NCBI GenBank assembly: GCA_937889015.1 | Contig: CALARR010000445.1 | Span: 1-13,504, forward strand | DNA from: an uncultured Planctomycetales bacterium | Lineage (GTDB): Bacteria; Planctomycetota; Planctomycetia; Pirellulales; Thermoguttaceae | DNA: 13,504 nt | Direction of reading: 5' to 3' | Part shown: in pieces, positions 6,364 through 13,504 of the stretch | Numbering within the stretch: position 1 is the stretch's first letter | Layout: the number at the start of each line of letters is the position of its first letter | Notes under the pieces: model-generated | Told to the model about the DNA's origin: nothing | Seen by the model: the letters and a program-made list of their open reading frames with translations, nothing else | The model's database searches: none | Position numbers and translations under genes: made by a program

Positions 6364-7851
6364 ATGAGTCGCGTTCGAACCGTTGTTCGCCCCGGTGTTC
6401 TCCTGGCCGTGGGGCTCCTGACAGCCTTGGGCCTTTACTGCGTTGCCTGCCCGACGACCCATGCCGAAGAGCCCACGGCCGTGGCTCGGGCCCAGGAGCT
6501 GTCTCGGGCCTTTCGGGCTGCCGCGCAGAAGGTTGTGCCCACGGTGGTCATGGTCAAAACCAGTACCAAGCCTCGCGTCGAACGTCCTGGACGCGATTCT
6601 CGGGGCCGAAATCCGTTCCGCGGCACCCCCCTTGAGGATTTCTTCGACGACGGCACTCCTTTTCACGGTCGGCAAATGCCTCGGCAGCAAGGTGTGGGCT
6701 CCGGCGTGATCATAGACTCCTCAGGCCTGATCCTCACCAACAACCATGTGATTGACGACGCCGACGAAGTCGTCGTGGAGCTGGCCGATGGTCGTCAGTT
6801 CAAGGCCACCGATATCAAAACCGACGAGCAGACCGATCTGGCCGTCCTGCGAATCAAGGCCGAGGAGAAACTGCCTGCCGCCAAACTCGGCGATTCGTCC
6901 AAGGTGGAGATCGGCGATTGGGTCCTGGCTGTGGGAAATCCCTTTGAGTTGGAGCACACGGTCAGCGCCGGGATCATCAGCGGCATGAAACGCCTGCTGC
7001 CCTCCGGCAAACGCGCTGACTACATCCAGACCGACGCGGCCATCAATCCCGGCAACTCGGGCGGCCCCTTGGTGAATCTCGATGGCGAGGTTATCGGCAT
7101 CAATACGGCCATCGCCTCCAGCAGTGGTGGCTACCAGGGCGTCGGGTTCGCAATTCCCGTGAATCTGGCGAAATGGGTCACCACGCAATTGGTGGAGAAG
7201 GGCAGCGTCGAGCGCGCCTATCTGGGCGTGAGCATCGTCTCGGTGACAACCGACGTGGCTGAGAAGCTGGGCGTCAAACGCAACAAGGGCGTTCTGGTGA
7301 CCGAAGTCTTTCCGGATACCCCGGCGGCCGAGGCGGGCATCCAGGAAGGGGACGTGGTTACGCACTTCGCTGATCAGTCCGTCAACTCGCCCCATGAGTT
7401 GCAGGAGCGAGTCGAACGCGCCCCATTTGGGTCCAAGCAACAGGTTCGTGTGCTCCGCGACGGGAAGACCATGACCGTGGCGGTGGAGGTCAAGGCGATG
7501 CCGGAGAAGTTTGGCTCGACGACCATTCGGCGTGGACCGGGCGGGACGGGCGGCTCCATCTACTCCAATCGCGAACTAGGCGTGGAACTGGCCGATCTGA
7601 CCCCGAAAGCTGCCCAGCAACTCGGATTTGCCGAGCAGGGGGGCGTCGTGATCACGGCGGTTGATCCGGACGGTCTGGCGGCGACCGCCGGACTGCGCGA
7701 GGGGGCGCTGGTCTTGCGCGTGGGCCGGACCAATGTCAAGAGCGTTGCCGAGTTTGTCGAGGCCATGAAGAAGGAATCGCTCAAGGACGGCGTCATGCTG
7801 CTGGTCCGGACCAATGGCGGCAACCGCTTCGTCGTCCTGCGCAAAGAATAA
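6364..7851 (+). CDS. htrA: HtrA/DegP-family periplasmic serine protease, two PDZ domains
   Basis: A 495-aa trypsin-like protease and chaperone that handles misfolded envelope proteins. The N-terminus is a Sec signal (hydrophobic 10-26, likely cleavage after THA at 34). The catalytic triad is complete: H128 (TNNHVID), D158 (TDLAVLRI) and S232 (NPGNSGGPL). PDZ1 spans about 285-375 (AYLGVSI, then TPAAEAGIQEGDVV) and PDZ2 about 400-493 (LGVELADL, then GLAATAGLREGALV). The Arg/Gly/Phe-rich segment at 70-105 corresponds to the flexible LA loop near the N-terminus of DegP-type proteins. ATG 6364 is preferred over the upstream in-frame ATG at 6178 because GGAGG at 6351-6355 sits 8 nt before it and the signal peptide starts there. 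It is monocistronic and divergent from rnc; a stress-responsive promoter would be expected but I cannot define one. Confidence 0.96.
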   Translation: MSRVRTVVRPGVLLAVGLLTALGLYCVACPTTHAEEPTAVARAQELSRAFRAAAQKVVPTVVMVKTSTKPRVERPGRDSRGRNPFRGTPLEDFFDDGTPFHGRQMPRQQGVGSGVIIDSSGLILTNNHVIDDADEVVVELADGRQFKATDIKTDEQTDLAVLRIKAEEKLPAAKLGDSSKVEIGDWVLAVGNPFELEHTVSAGIISGMKRLLPSGKRADYIQTDAAINPGNSGGPLVNLDGEVIGINTAIASSSGGYQGVGFAIPVNLAKWVTTQLVEKGSVERAYLGVSIVSVTTDVAEKLGVKRNKGVLVTEVFPDTPAAEAGIQEGDVVTHFADQSVNSPHELQERVERAPFGSKQQVRVLRDGKTMTVAVEVKAMPEKFGSTTIRRGPGGTGGSIYSNRELGVELADLTPKAAQQLGFAEQGGVVITAVDPDGLAATAGLREGALVLRVGRTNVKSVAEFVEAMKKESLKDGVMLLVRTNGGNRFVVLRKE

Positions 7852-7858
7852 AAACCCG

Positions 7859-7926
7859 TCCCAGTACCGCCCCCGCCAGGTCGGGCGGGCCAGCGGGACT
7901 GAGCCGCCGACAGGCTCGGGAACCGG
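7859..7926 (+). repeat. 3'-end-associated dispersed repeat, copy B
   Basis: Begins 7 nt after the htrA TAA stop, in the same orientation as htrA, and matches copy A (2525-2591, minus strand). The outer pairing is weaker than in copy A: AACC (7853-7856) with GGTT (7925-7928), and TCCCAG with CTCGGGA containing one bulged C. Inside are two small hairpins, CCCGCC/GGCGGG and GAGCC/GGCTC. Similarity to copy A appears to continue weakly to about 7946. Confidence 0.7.
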
Positions 7927-7957
7927 TTGCAACAAGCGGACGGCATCCTCTCCTCGA

Positions 7958-7996
7958 CCGATCGCGGCATCGTGTCCAACGCGACGCCGCGATCGG
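7958..7996 (+). terminator. 11-bp hairpin downstream of htrA, possible terminator
   Basis: CCGATCGCGGC at 7958-7968 is perfectly complementary to 7986-7996, with a 17-nt loop. It is followed by CGTTTCTTG, a short T-rich tail. It lies just after repeat copy B, 106 nt downstream of the htrA stop. A weak intrinsic terminator is the simplest reading. Confidence 0.4.
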
Positions 7997-8105
7997 CGTT
8001 TCTTGACGCGATGATCGCCGCGGGGCGCGCCCGCCTGCCGCTCCCAGCCCTCCCGTTGCCTGCTCCAGATGGCAAAGCATCTTACATTATTTACGCTTCC
8101 TTGCA

Positions 8106-8135
8106 TTGACGGACGGGGCCGCGGCGCCCGACAAT
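8106..8135 (+). promoter_or_regulatory. Candidate promoter of the sugar-metabolism cluster
   Basis: TTGACG (8106-8111; 5 of 6 to consensus) is followed after 18 nt by GACAAT (8130-8135; 4 of 6). Transcription would start near 8142, about 54 nt before the isomerase ATG at 8196. It is placed where a promoter is needed, between the htrA 3' region and the first gene of the cluster. Confidence 0.4.
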
Positions 8136-8195
8136 CAAGATCGCGGTTGGGCATGATGCCGCACGACCAGCCATCCTCTTACCGGGCAGCCAAAC

Positions 8196-9197
8196 ATGGG
8201 AAGCTCTCGACCAATTACTCTGGTGAGCGGTCAGTGGACGGATCTGCCTTTGGAGCAGTTGGCACCCAAGGTGGCCGGCTGGGGCTACGATGGCTTGGAA
8301 CTGGTCTGCCGCAGCGGCTATATCGACGTGGAGCAGGCCGCCAACAACCCGGACTACTGCCGCCGACGTCTGGACTTGTTAGCCCAGCACGGCTTGAGAT
8401 GTTTCGCGTTGAGCAACCATGCGGCCGGGCACCTGGTCTGCGATCCCAACGACGACAGCCGCACCGACGTGCTGGCTCCGCCGGCCTGCGCAGGCGATGC
8501 GGAGCAGAAACGCCAGTGGGCCATTGCGGCCATGAAGAATACGGCCCGCGCCGCGCGCAACTTGGGCGTGTCGGTGGTTACCGGTTTCACCGGTTCGCCG
8601 ATCTGGCATCTGCTCTACCGCTTCCCGCCGGTGCCCGAGCCTTGGATTGAGGCCGGCTACGAGCGGTTCGCCGAACTGTGGCATCCGATTCTCGATGTGT
8701 TCGACGAATGCGGCGTGCGGTTTGCCCTGGAAGTTCATCCAGCGGAGATCGCCTTCGACGGAATCACGGCGCGGCGCGCCCTGGAGGCTGTGGCACGCCG
8801 GCCGGCCTTCGGCATCAACTTCGACCCCAGCCACTTGCTCTGGCAGGGCGTCGACCCGGTGCGGTTCTTGCAGGCCTTCCCCGATCGCATCTACCACGTG
8901 CACATCAAGGACGTGGCCGTGCGGCCCAACGGGCTGGGGGGTATCCTCGGTTCGCACTTGCGATTCGGCGATCCGCAGCGGAGTTGGGACTTCCGCTCGC
9001 CAGGCCACGGCGACGTGCCCTTTGAAGCCATCTTGCGCACCCTCAACGACATCGGCTACCAGGGGCCGCTTTCCGTGGAATGGGAAGATTCGGGCATGCA
9101 ACGCGAACACGGGGCGCAAGAGGCCCTGGCCTTCGTACGCCGCCTCGATTTCCCCTCCTCGGGCCGAGCCTTCGATGCGGCTTTCGAGAAGAAATGA
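8196..9197 (+). CDS. Sugar phosphate isomerase/epimerase-like TIM-barrel protein
   Basis: A 333-aa protein of the xylose-isomerase-like, AP-endonuclease-2 TIM-barrel superfamily. Candidate divalent-metal ligands are E179 (LEVHP), D210 and H213 (FDPSH), H234/H236 (YHVHIKD) and E295 (SVEWED), in the order expected for strands 5 to 8 of the barrel. There is no signal peptide, so it should be cytoplasmic, unlike the related protein at 51-959. It lies 82 nt upstream of the Gfo/Idh/MocA gene on the same strand; these families are commonly neighbours in sugar or inositol catabolism. The ribosome site before ATG 8196 is weak, so the start is moderately certain. The substrate is unknown. Confidence 0.92.
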   Translation: MGSSRPITLVSGQWTDLPLEQLAPKVAGWGYDGLELVCRSGYIDVEQAANNPDYCRRRLDLLAQHGLRCFALSNHAAGHLVCDPNDDSRTDVLAPPACAGDAEQKRQWAIAAMKNTARAARNLGVSVVTGFTGSPIWHLLYRFPPVPEPWIEAGYERFAELWHPILDVFDECGVRFALEVHPAEIAFDGITARRALEAVARRPAFGINFDPSHLLWQGVDPVRFLQAFPDRIYHVHIKDVAVRPNGLGGILGSHLRFGDPQRSWDFRSPGHGDVPFEAILRTLNDIGYQGPLSVEWEDSGMQREHGAQEALAFVRRLDFPSSGRAFDAAFEKK

Positions 9198-9198
9198 A

Positions 9199-9229
9199 GA
9201 AAGCTGTCAGCGATGAGCTTTCAGCTTTC
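9199..9229 (+). repeat. Small repeat able to form two alternative hairpins
   Basis: AGCTTTC occurs in tandem at 9216-9222 and 9223-9229. GAAAGCT at 9199-9205 can pair with the first copy (7 bp), or GAAAGCTG at 9199-9206 with 9222-9229 (8 bp). It lies 2 nt after the isomerase stop codon, in the gap before the dehydrogenase gene. Confidence 0.5.
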
Positions 9230-9279
9230 AGTATGGCACAAACCGCTTTCCGCTTTTTCATCACACCGAGGTCTCAGCC

Positions 9280-10629
9280 ATGAGTCGCCACACGCATATT
9301 CTGGGTTCGGGTCAGCTTGGTCGGCGGTCCTTCCTCAAGGCGGGCTGCGCCGCGGCGGCTGCCACCGGCACGCTTGCCGTCGCACGGGGCGCCCATGCAG
9401 CGGGCAGCGACGTGCTCAAGGTGGCCCTCATTGGTTGCGGCGGACGGGGAACCGGCGCCGCGGTCCAGGCCCTCAGTACGCAGGGGCCTGTCAAATTGTG
9501 GGCCATGGCCGACCTCTTCGCCGACAAACTCGAGACGAGCCTGGCCTCGATCACCAAGGGACAGGCGAAGAGCTATGACCGTCAAGCCAGCGGGGATATG
9601 AGCGATCGCGTGGACGTGCCGCCCGAACGGCGTTTCGTGGGCTTCGACGCCTACAAGCAGGCGATTGACTCGGGCATCGATGTGGCGATCCTCACCACGG
9701 CGCCGCACTTCCGTCCGATCCATTTCGACTACGCCATCCAGAAGGGCAAGCACGCCTTCATGGAGAAACCTGTGGCCGTCGACGCCGCCGGAGTGCGCCA
9801 GGTACTGGCTGCCGCCAAGATGGCCAAGGAGAAGAACCTCAAGGTGGGCGTCGGCCTGCAACGTCACCACGATCCGCTGTATGAAGAGATCGTGAAGCGG
9901 ATCCAGGATGGCGCGCTGGGCAAGCTGATTCACCTCAAGGCCTACTGGTGTGGCGGCGGCTATCGCATCCGGGCGAATCGCGAGGCAGGCATGAGCGAAA
10001 TGACCTACCAGCTTCGCAATCCCTACTACTACACCTGGATCAGCGGCGACCAGATCTGCGAGCAGCACGTCCACAACCTCGACGTCTGCAACTGGATCAA
10101 GGGCGCGCCTCCCGTTGCCGCGCGCGGCATGGGTGGGCGCCAGGTGCGCGTGGGACCGCAGTTCGGCGATCTGTTCGACCACCACTTCGTCGAATTCACC
10201 TATGCTGACGGCACGCAGATGTTCAGTCAGTGCCACCACCTGCCCTCGTGCTGGAGCAGCGTGGCCGAGTACGCCGTGGGCACCAAGGCGGCGGCCACGG
10301 TCAACAAGGGGCTGATTGAGGGTGAGGGCGCGTGGCGCTACGAAGGGGCTAAGGTGAACCCCTACCAGATCGAGCACGACCGTTTGTTCGATGCCATTCG
10401 CAACAACAAGCCGCACAACGAGGCGGAATACGGCGCGACGAGCAGCATGACCGGAGTGCTGGGACGCATGGCGATCCACGCCGGCAAGGAACTCAAGTGG
10501 GACGACGCGATCCAGTCGAAAGTGGCCCTGGTTCCGGACCGCTATGCCTTCGACGGGACTCCGCCGGTCTTGCCGGAAAAGGACGGCCTGTACCCGTGCG
10601 CCATCCCCGGCGCGAGCAAGGTGCTGTAA
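9280..10629 (+). CDS. Tat-exported Gfo/Idh/MocA-family oxidoreductase
   Basis: A 449-aa NAD(P)-dependent dehydrogenase of the Gfo/Idh/MocA family, which oxidises or reduces sugars and cyclitols. A twin-arginine signal (GRRSFLKAG, 14-22, followed by an Ala-rich stretch to AHAAG at 42) predicts folded export with bound cofactor. The Rossmann fingerprint is GCGGRG (52-57), the conserved catalytic-lysine motif is MEKP (161-164), and EQHVHNLD (261-268) supplies the active-site His region typical of the planctomycete subfamily. ATG 9280 has GAGG at 9268-9271, 8 nt upstream. It sits between the isomerase-like and GH42-related genes, implying a shared carbohydrate pathway. An exported enzyme with tightly bound cofactor could oxidise glycosides to keto forms. 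The substrate cannot be read from the sequence. Confidence 0.95.
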   Translation: MSRHTHILGSGQLGRRSFLKAGCAAAAATGTLAVARGAHAAGSDVLKVALIGCGGRGTGAAVQALSTQGPVKLWAMADLFADKLETSLASITKGQAKSYDRQASGDMSDRVDVPPERRFVGFDAYKQAIDSGIDVAILTTAPHFRPIHFDYAIQKGKHAFMEKPVAVDAAGVRQVLAAAKMAKEKNLKVGVGLQRHHDPLYEEIVKRIQDGALGKLIHLKAYWCGGGYRIRANREAGMSEMTYQLRNPYYYTWISGDQICEQHVHNLDVCNWIKGAPPVAARGMGGRQVRVGPQFGDLFDHHFVEFTYADGTQMFSQCHHLPSCWSSVAEYAVGTKAAATVNKGLIEGEGAWRYEGAKVNPYQIEHDRLFDAIRNNKPHNEAEYGATSSMTGVLGRMAIHAGKELKWDDAIQSKVALVPDRYAFDGTPPVLPEKDGLYPCAIPGASKVL

Positions 10630-10669
10630 CCAAAGGCAATCGAGTGTGGCAGTACGGCCCACAATTCCT

Positions 10670-10708
10670 CCCCTCTCCCGCACGCGGGAGAGGGGTAGGG
10701 GGTGAGGG
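10670..10708 (+). repeat. 12-bp hairpin overlapping a G-quadruplex motif
   Basis: CCCCTCTCCCGC (10670-10681) is perfectly complementary to 10684-10695. The downstream arm runs into further G-runs, so GGG (10686-10688), GGGG (10692-10695), GGGGG (10698-10702) and GGG (10706-10708), with 3-, 2- and 3-nt loops, form a canonical intramolecular G-quadruplex motif on the coding strand. Two G-runs are shared with the hairpin arm, so the structures exclude each other. There is no T-tract. CCCCTCTCCCGC-type palindromes with a GGGTGAGGG tail are familiar intergenic repeats in several bacterial groups. Confidence 0.7.
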
Positions 10709-10762
10709 TGTATTGCCAGCCCAACGCGGCCCAGTGATGCAGTGGGATTCCGGAACTCTTTC

Positions 10763-13504
10763 ATGACACACAAGAACGGCCAGAATCGAATGCGCTCTTT
10801 CGGTAGACCGAGCTTCCTGGCCGCCTGGTTTCTCTGTGGCGCAACGCTGTGGGCGGCCGACGCCGATCCGCGCGGCGGCCATGAGTCGATCCCCGAGTGG
10901 GTGCACGACGCGCTGGTGATCGCCAATCCGGCGGCAGCCGTAGGCGGCGCTCAGGCGGGCATCTACGCGCCGTCCGAGAATGGCATCCTGCCCTGGCGCC
11001 AGGCCCTGATTCGCTGGCTGACCAGCCGGCACGTCATGGGCAACGCGGCAGTCCTGGTACGCCAGGAAGGAGCGGAGGGGGGCGCGGGGCTGACGGCCGT
11101 TATTGACCCCCGCGCCGAATACGTATTCGAGGTCTCGGCCTTTGTTTCGCAAGGCGGGTTCTTCGGCGATCGGCAGGACAAGGACCTGCGATTGATGGCT
11201 ACCGTGCTAGACCTGGACGACCGGGTCCTGGCGGAGTCGCCGATCGAGTCGGTGGCAGGCAAGTGGTCGTCGGCGCGAGTGCCGTTCCAGAGCGGGTCGT
11301 TGGGCGAGGTCCGTTGCGTAGTGCGCGCGGTCGCGCCGGGCCGGCTGCCCTGCTTCTACTATGCCGAAGGCTACCGGCTGACGCGCACCGACCAATTCTG
11401 GTGGAGTCCGCAGAATCTGTTCGACGCCTCGCGCACCGCTGTCCGGCTGAAAGACCAGCGCGAGAGGCTCCTGCGTACGATGGACCCCGACATCGTGGGC
11501 GGCCACAACGGCGTGTATCTGAACTGGGACGGCTACTTCACACGCCGCGGTATCGGCGTGGGCGGTGGGCAGTGGGAGCAGGAGTACAACCACCTGTCCA
11601 GCGACGATCCGTTGGTCGAGCAGTTCCGCGACAACGGCATGGCCTGGAACGTCGACGGCCCCGTGCCCGAGAAGGTCGGCCTGTGGCCCGGCTACAACAT
11701 GTGCCATATCGCGCCGTTGTGGCACGCGCATCAGCGCGACCGCATGGTGCGTATCTCGCCCGACGTACAGGTCATCTCTCAGGACAACATCTGCGCCCCA
11801 TCGTTCGAGCAATACGGCAAGGGCTGCTTCTGCCGCTGGTGCCGGAAGGCATTTCGCGAATGGCTGCAGAAGCATTGGAACGCCGGGCAATTCCAGGCGG
11901 CGCGCATCGGCGATCCAGCCACGTTCGACATCGCGCAATACGTGATGGGGGTCCAAGAGTCGCGGATCGCGAAGGGACGCGATGCCGTGCTCGCCGACCC
12001 GGTGTTGCGTGCCTTCATCCAGTTCCACTACAGCACGCAACTTGACCTGTGGCGCGACAACGTATTGACCGCCAAGAAGAAGGCGGGCCATTCGATCGTC
12101 GTTTGCGGCAACCAGTGGGGGGCTGGCGGACAGCGACCTTTCTGTGTGGCTTTGTCGAGCATCAGCGACGCAGCCGTCGTCGAAACGGGCGGCGCACCAC
12201 TCACACCCCGCAATCGGGCCTGGGATGCCCTGGCCACCAAGTTGCCCATGGCTGCGGGGGAGTACCGCCGGCCCGTGTGGCTCTACATGACGTCGCTGTT
12301 CCATGCCCCCGAGGCCAGCCAGAGTCGCCTGCGACTGAACACGGCCCAGGCCTGGGCCGACGGAGGCGTGCCCAATCCCTGGGCCACGGCCGCGGGGGCC
12401 AGCGGATGGTTCTACGACGGCGAGGCGGCCATGGGCCGCTTCATCCAGCAGCATCGGGCCTTGTTCTCACGCCGCCAGCGCGTGGCCAATGTGGGCCTGG
12501 TCTACTCGTTGCCGACGCTGGCCTGGCGGCAGTTTCGGGCCTTCAACCTCGCTCCCAACACCCAACGCATGTGGTTTGCCACCTGGGCGCAGTTGTTGGA
12601 AGAGGCTCACGTCTCCTATGAAGCCAATTGCTGGTCACATCCGTTGTTGGGCGACGATCGCATCGCCTTGGAGCGGCTGAATCGCTATCAGGTGCTGATC
12701 CTGCCCGGCGTGGATTGCTTCTCTGACGCCCAGCGCGACGCAGTGCGCGCGTTTCAGGCTCAGGGCGGACGCGTCCTCAGCGTCTCCTGCCCGACGTACT
12801 ACGATGCCGACGGTGTGTCGCGTGCGACCGGCGAGCGCCTGGCGGCCCCGGGCGAGAATCTGACCGAAGTTGACCCCGCTCTGCTTACGGCCTGTGCCGT
12901 GGCCGGAGAGAAACCCACGGCCGAACGGCTCGCCGCGGCCCAGGCGGCGGCTCCGCAGTTGCAGACCGCTTTGACACGAGTCTTGGCCAAGGACCAGATG
13001 CTTCAGACCGACGCCCCGAGCACGGTTTGGGCCAACTTGTGGTTGGACGACACACGTCGCGTGCTGGCCCTGCACTTGGTCAATGGCGATGTGGATATGC
13101 AAGCGAACGGTTTTCGGGCCGTGGAGGGCAGCCGCTGGCGCGTGCGGTTGCCGGCTGGATTGAGGGTTACGCAAGCGGTGGCCATCAGTCCGGACGACGC
13201 AAAACCGGGCCAAGAGAAATCGCTGCCGGTCGAGGTGACCGACGGCTGGGCCACAGTGGTCCTGCCGCGTCTGGAATGCTACACGATCGTGGCCCTGTTT
13301 GATGGCCAGGCGCTAGCTTCGACCGCGCATCTGGCCAATGCCCGACGGGCCCTGTGGCGCGCTAGCTTGATTCGCGGTCAGGAAGACCTTGCGAGCCAAA
13401 ACCGTGTGGCCAAGGCATTAGGGTTGCTGCGCGCCGGGGAGTCGGCCGCCGGTGCGTCAGCCGCGCAGCAGTTGGCCGATGAGAGCGCTCGAAGCCTGGC
13501 CGAA
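10763..13504 (+). CDS. GH42-related secreted carbohydrate-active protein (3' end cut by window)
   Basis: The frame stays open for 914 codons to the last base, so the gene is partial. An N-terminal signal peptide ends near residue 32 (FLAAWFLCGATLWAA). Residues about 50-210 are a beta-rich, jelly-roll-like module. A TIM barrel follows at about 215-560; its GCFCRWCRKAFREWLQKHW segment (354-372) matches the Cys-rich CxCxxC...FRxWL region of GH42 beta-galactosidases. Residues 575-680 (VGLVYSLP, VLILPGVDCFS, FQAQGGRVLSVS) resemble the GH42 trimerisation domain. By eye, the acid/base position reads QDNI (340-343) instead of NE, and the nucleophile region reads VWLYMTS (505-511) with no Glu. It may therefore use other residues or be non-catalytic. 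An alternative ATG at 10790 gives a shorter signal peptide; neither has a strong ribosome site. It is 133 nt downstream of the dehydrogenase. Confidence 0.85.
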   Translation, partial: MTHKNGQNRMRSFGRPSFLAAWFLCGATLWAADADPRGGHESIPEWVHDALVIANPAAAVGGAQAGIYAPSENGILPWRQALIRWLTSRHVMGNAAVLVRQEGAEGGAGLTAVIDPRAEYVFEVSAFVSQGGFFGDRQDKDLRLMATVLDLDDRVLAESPIESVAGKWSSARVPFQSGSLGEVRCVVRAVAPGRLPCFYYAEGYRLTRTDQFWWSPQNLFDASRTAVRLKDQRERLLRTMDPDIVGGHNGVYLNWDGYFTRRGIGVGGGQWEQEYNHLSSDDPLVEQFRDNGMAWNVDGPVPEKVGLWPGYNMCHIAPLWHAHQRDRMVRISPDVQVISQDNICAPSFEQYGKGCFCRWCRKAFREWLQKHWNAGQFQAARIGDPATFDIAQYVMGVQESRIAKGRDAVLADPVLRAFIQFHYSTQLDLWRDNVLTAKKKAGHSIVVCGNQWGAGGQRPFCVALSSISDAAVVETGGAPLTPRNRAWDALATKLPMAAGEYRRPVWLYMTSLFHAPEASQSRLRLNTAQAWADGGVPNPWATAAGASGWFYDGEAAMGRFIQQHRALFSRRQRVANVGLVYSLPTLAWRQFRAFNLAPNTQRMWFATWAQLLEEAHVSYEANCWSHPLLGDDRIALERLNRYQVLILPGVDCFSDAQRDAVRAFQAQGGRVLSVSCPTYYDADGVSRATGERLAAPGENLTEVDPALLTACAVAGEKPTAERLAAAQAAAPQLQTALTRVLAKDQMLQTDAPSTVWANLWLDDTRRVLALHLVNGDVDMQANGFRAVEGSRWRVRLPAGLRVTQAVAISPDDAKPGQEKSLPVEVTDGWATVVLPRLECYTIVALFDGQALASTAHLANARRALWRASLIRGQEDLASQNRVAKALGLLRAGESAAGASAAQQLADESARSLAE

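Larger units (their letters stand above)
7852..8195. other. Gene-free region between htrA and the sugar cluster
   Basis: 344 bases holding repeat copy B, the hairpin at 7958-7996 and the promoter at 8106-8135. Short open frames across it translate to low-complexity Arg/Pro/Ala sequence with no domain, so no gene is called. Confidence 0.55.

Noticed and set aside
6364..6463. HtrA as a lipoprotein (Cys at 26 and 29 in the signal region)
   Set aside because: Neither cysteine sits in a normal lipobox with Leu at -3, and a standard Sec cleavage site after THA is present.
9274..10926. 550-codon open frame on the minus strand, opposite the Gfo/Idh/MocA gene
   Set aside because: It is antisense to a confidently identified protein, its translation is His/Val/Leu/Arg-rich as expected for the complement of a GC-rich gene, and it shows no domain.
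11207..12454. 415-codon open frame on the minus strand within the GH42-related gene
   Set aside because: The plus-strand frame is open for 914 codons with clear GH42-like segments; the antisense frame shows only composition-driven sequence.

Overview
The window looks like chromosomal DNA from a GC-rich planctomycete, probably of the Pirellulales type. The evidence is a BBP7-like outer-membrane beta-barrel protein with a Q/P/S/Y-rich linker (a planctomycete-restricted architecture), Tat-exported Gfo/Idh/MocA and TIM-barrel sugar-isomerase proteins, a GH42-related protein with a long N-terminal module, and short palindromic repeats between genes. I see no rRNA, tRNA, CRISPR array, transposase or phage gene. 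The genus cannot be given from the sequence alone.

Layout. (1) 1-959: the last codons of a possible upstream gene, then a Tat-exported hydroxypyruvate-isomerase-like protein. (2) 960-1454: a gene-free convergent region with a strong hairpin and a nested family of inverted repeats. (3) 1455-5881, all on the minus strand: rnc (RNase III) and, 9 nt downstream, a PP-loop tRNA-thiolase-like protein with a C-terminal NFACT-R-like region. These two form a probable RNA-metabolism operon driven by a clear TTGACA-17-TAAACT promoter. They are followed by the BBP7-like protein and a tandem GNAT acetyltransferase, each likely transcribed from its own start. (4) 5882-6363: the divergent control region between rnc and htrA. 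(5) 6364-7851: an HtrA/DegP-type protease with two PDZ domains. (6) 7852-8195: the htrA 3' region, with a repeat, a hairpin and a promoter for the next operon. (7) 8196-13504, plus strand: a sugar-metabolism cluster of a TIM-barrel isomerase/epimerase, a Tat-exported Gfo/Idh/MocA dehydrogenase, and a large GH42-related secreted protein whose 3' end lies outside the window.

The sugar genes fit one plan. A secreted carbohydrate-active protein, an exported sugar dehydrogenase and isomerase/epimerases could act on an unusual carbohydrate, possibly through keto-sugar chemistry. The substrate is not visible in the sequence. By eye, the GH42-related protein lacks both glutamates expected of a retaining GH42 enzyme.

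The most unusual non-coding signal is a roughly 67-nt repeat present twice, at 2525-2591 (minus) and 7859-7926 (plus). Each copy starts exactly 7 nt after a stop codon and lies in the same orientation as the unrelated gene it follows. A second is a hairpin that overlaps a four-run G-quadruplex motif just upstream of the GH42-related gene.
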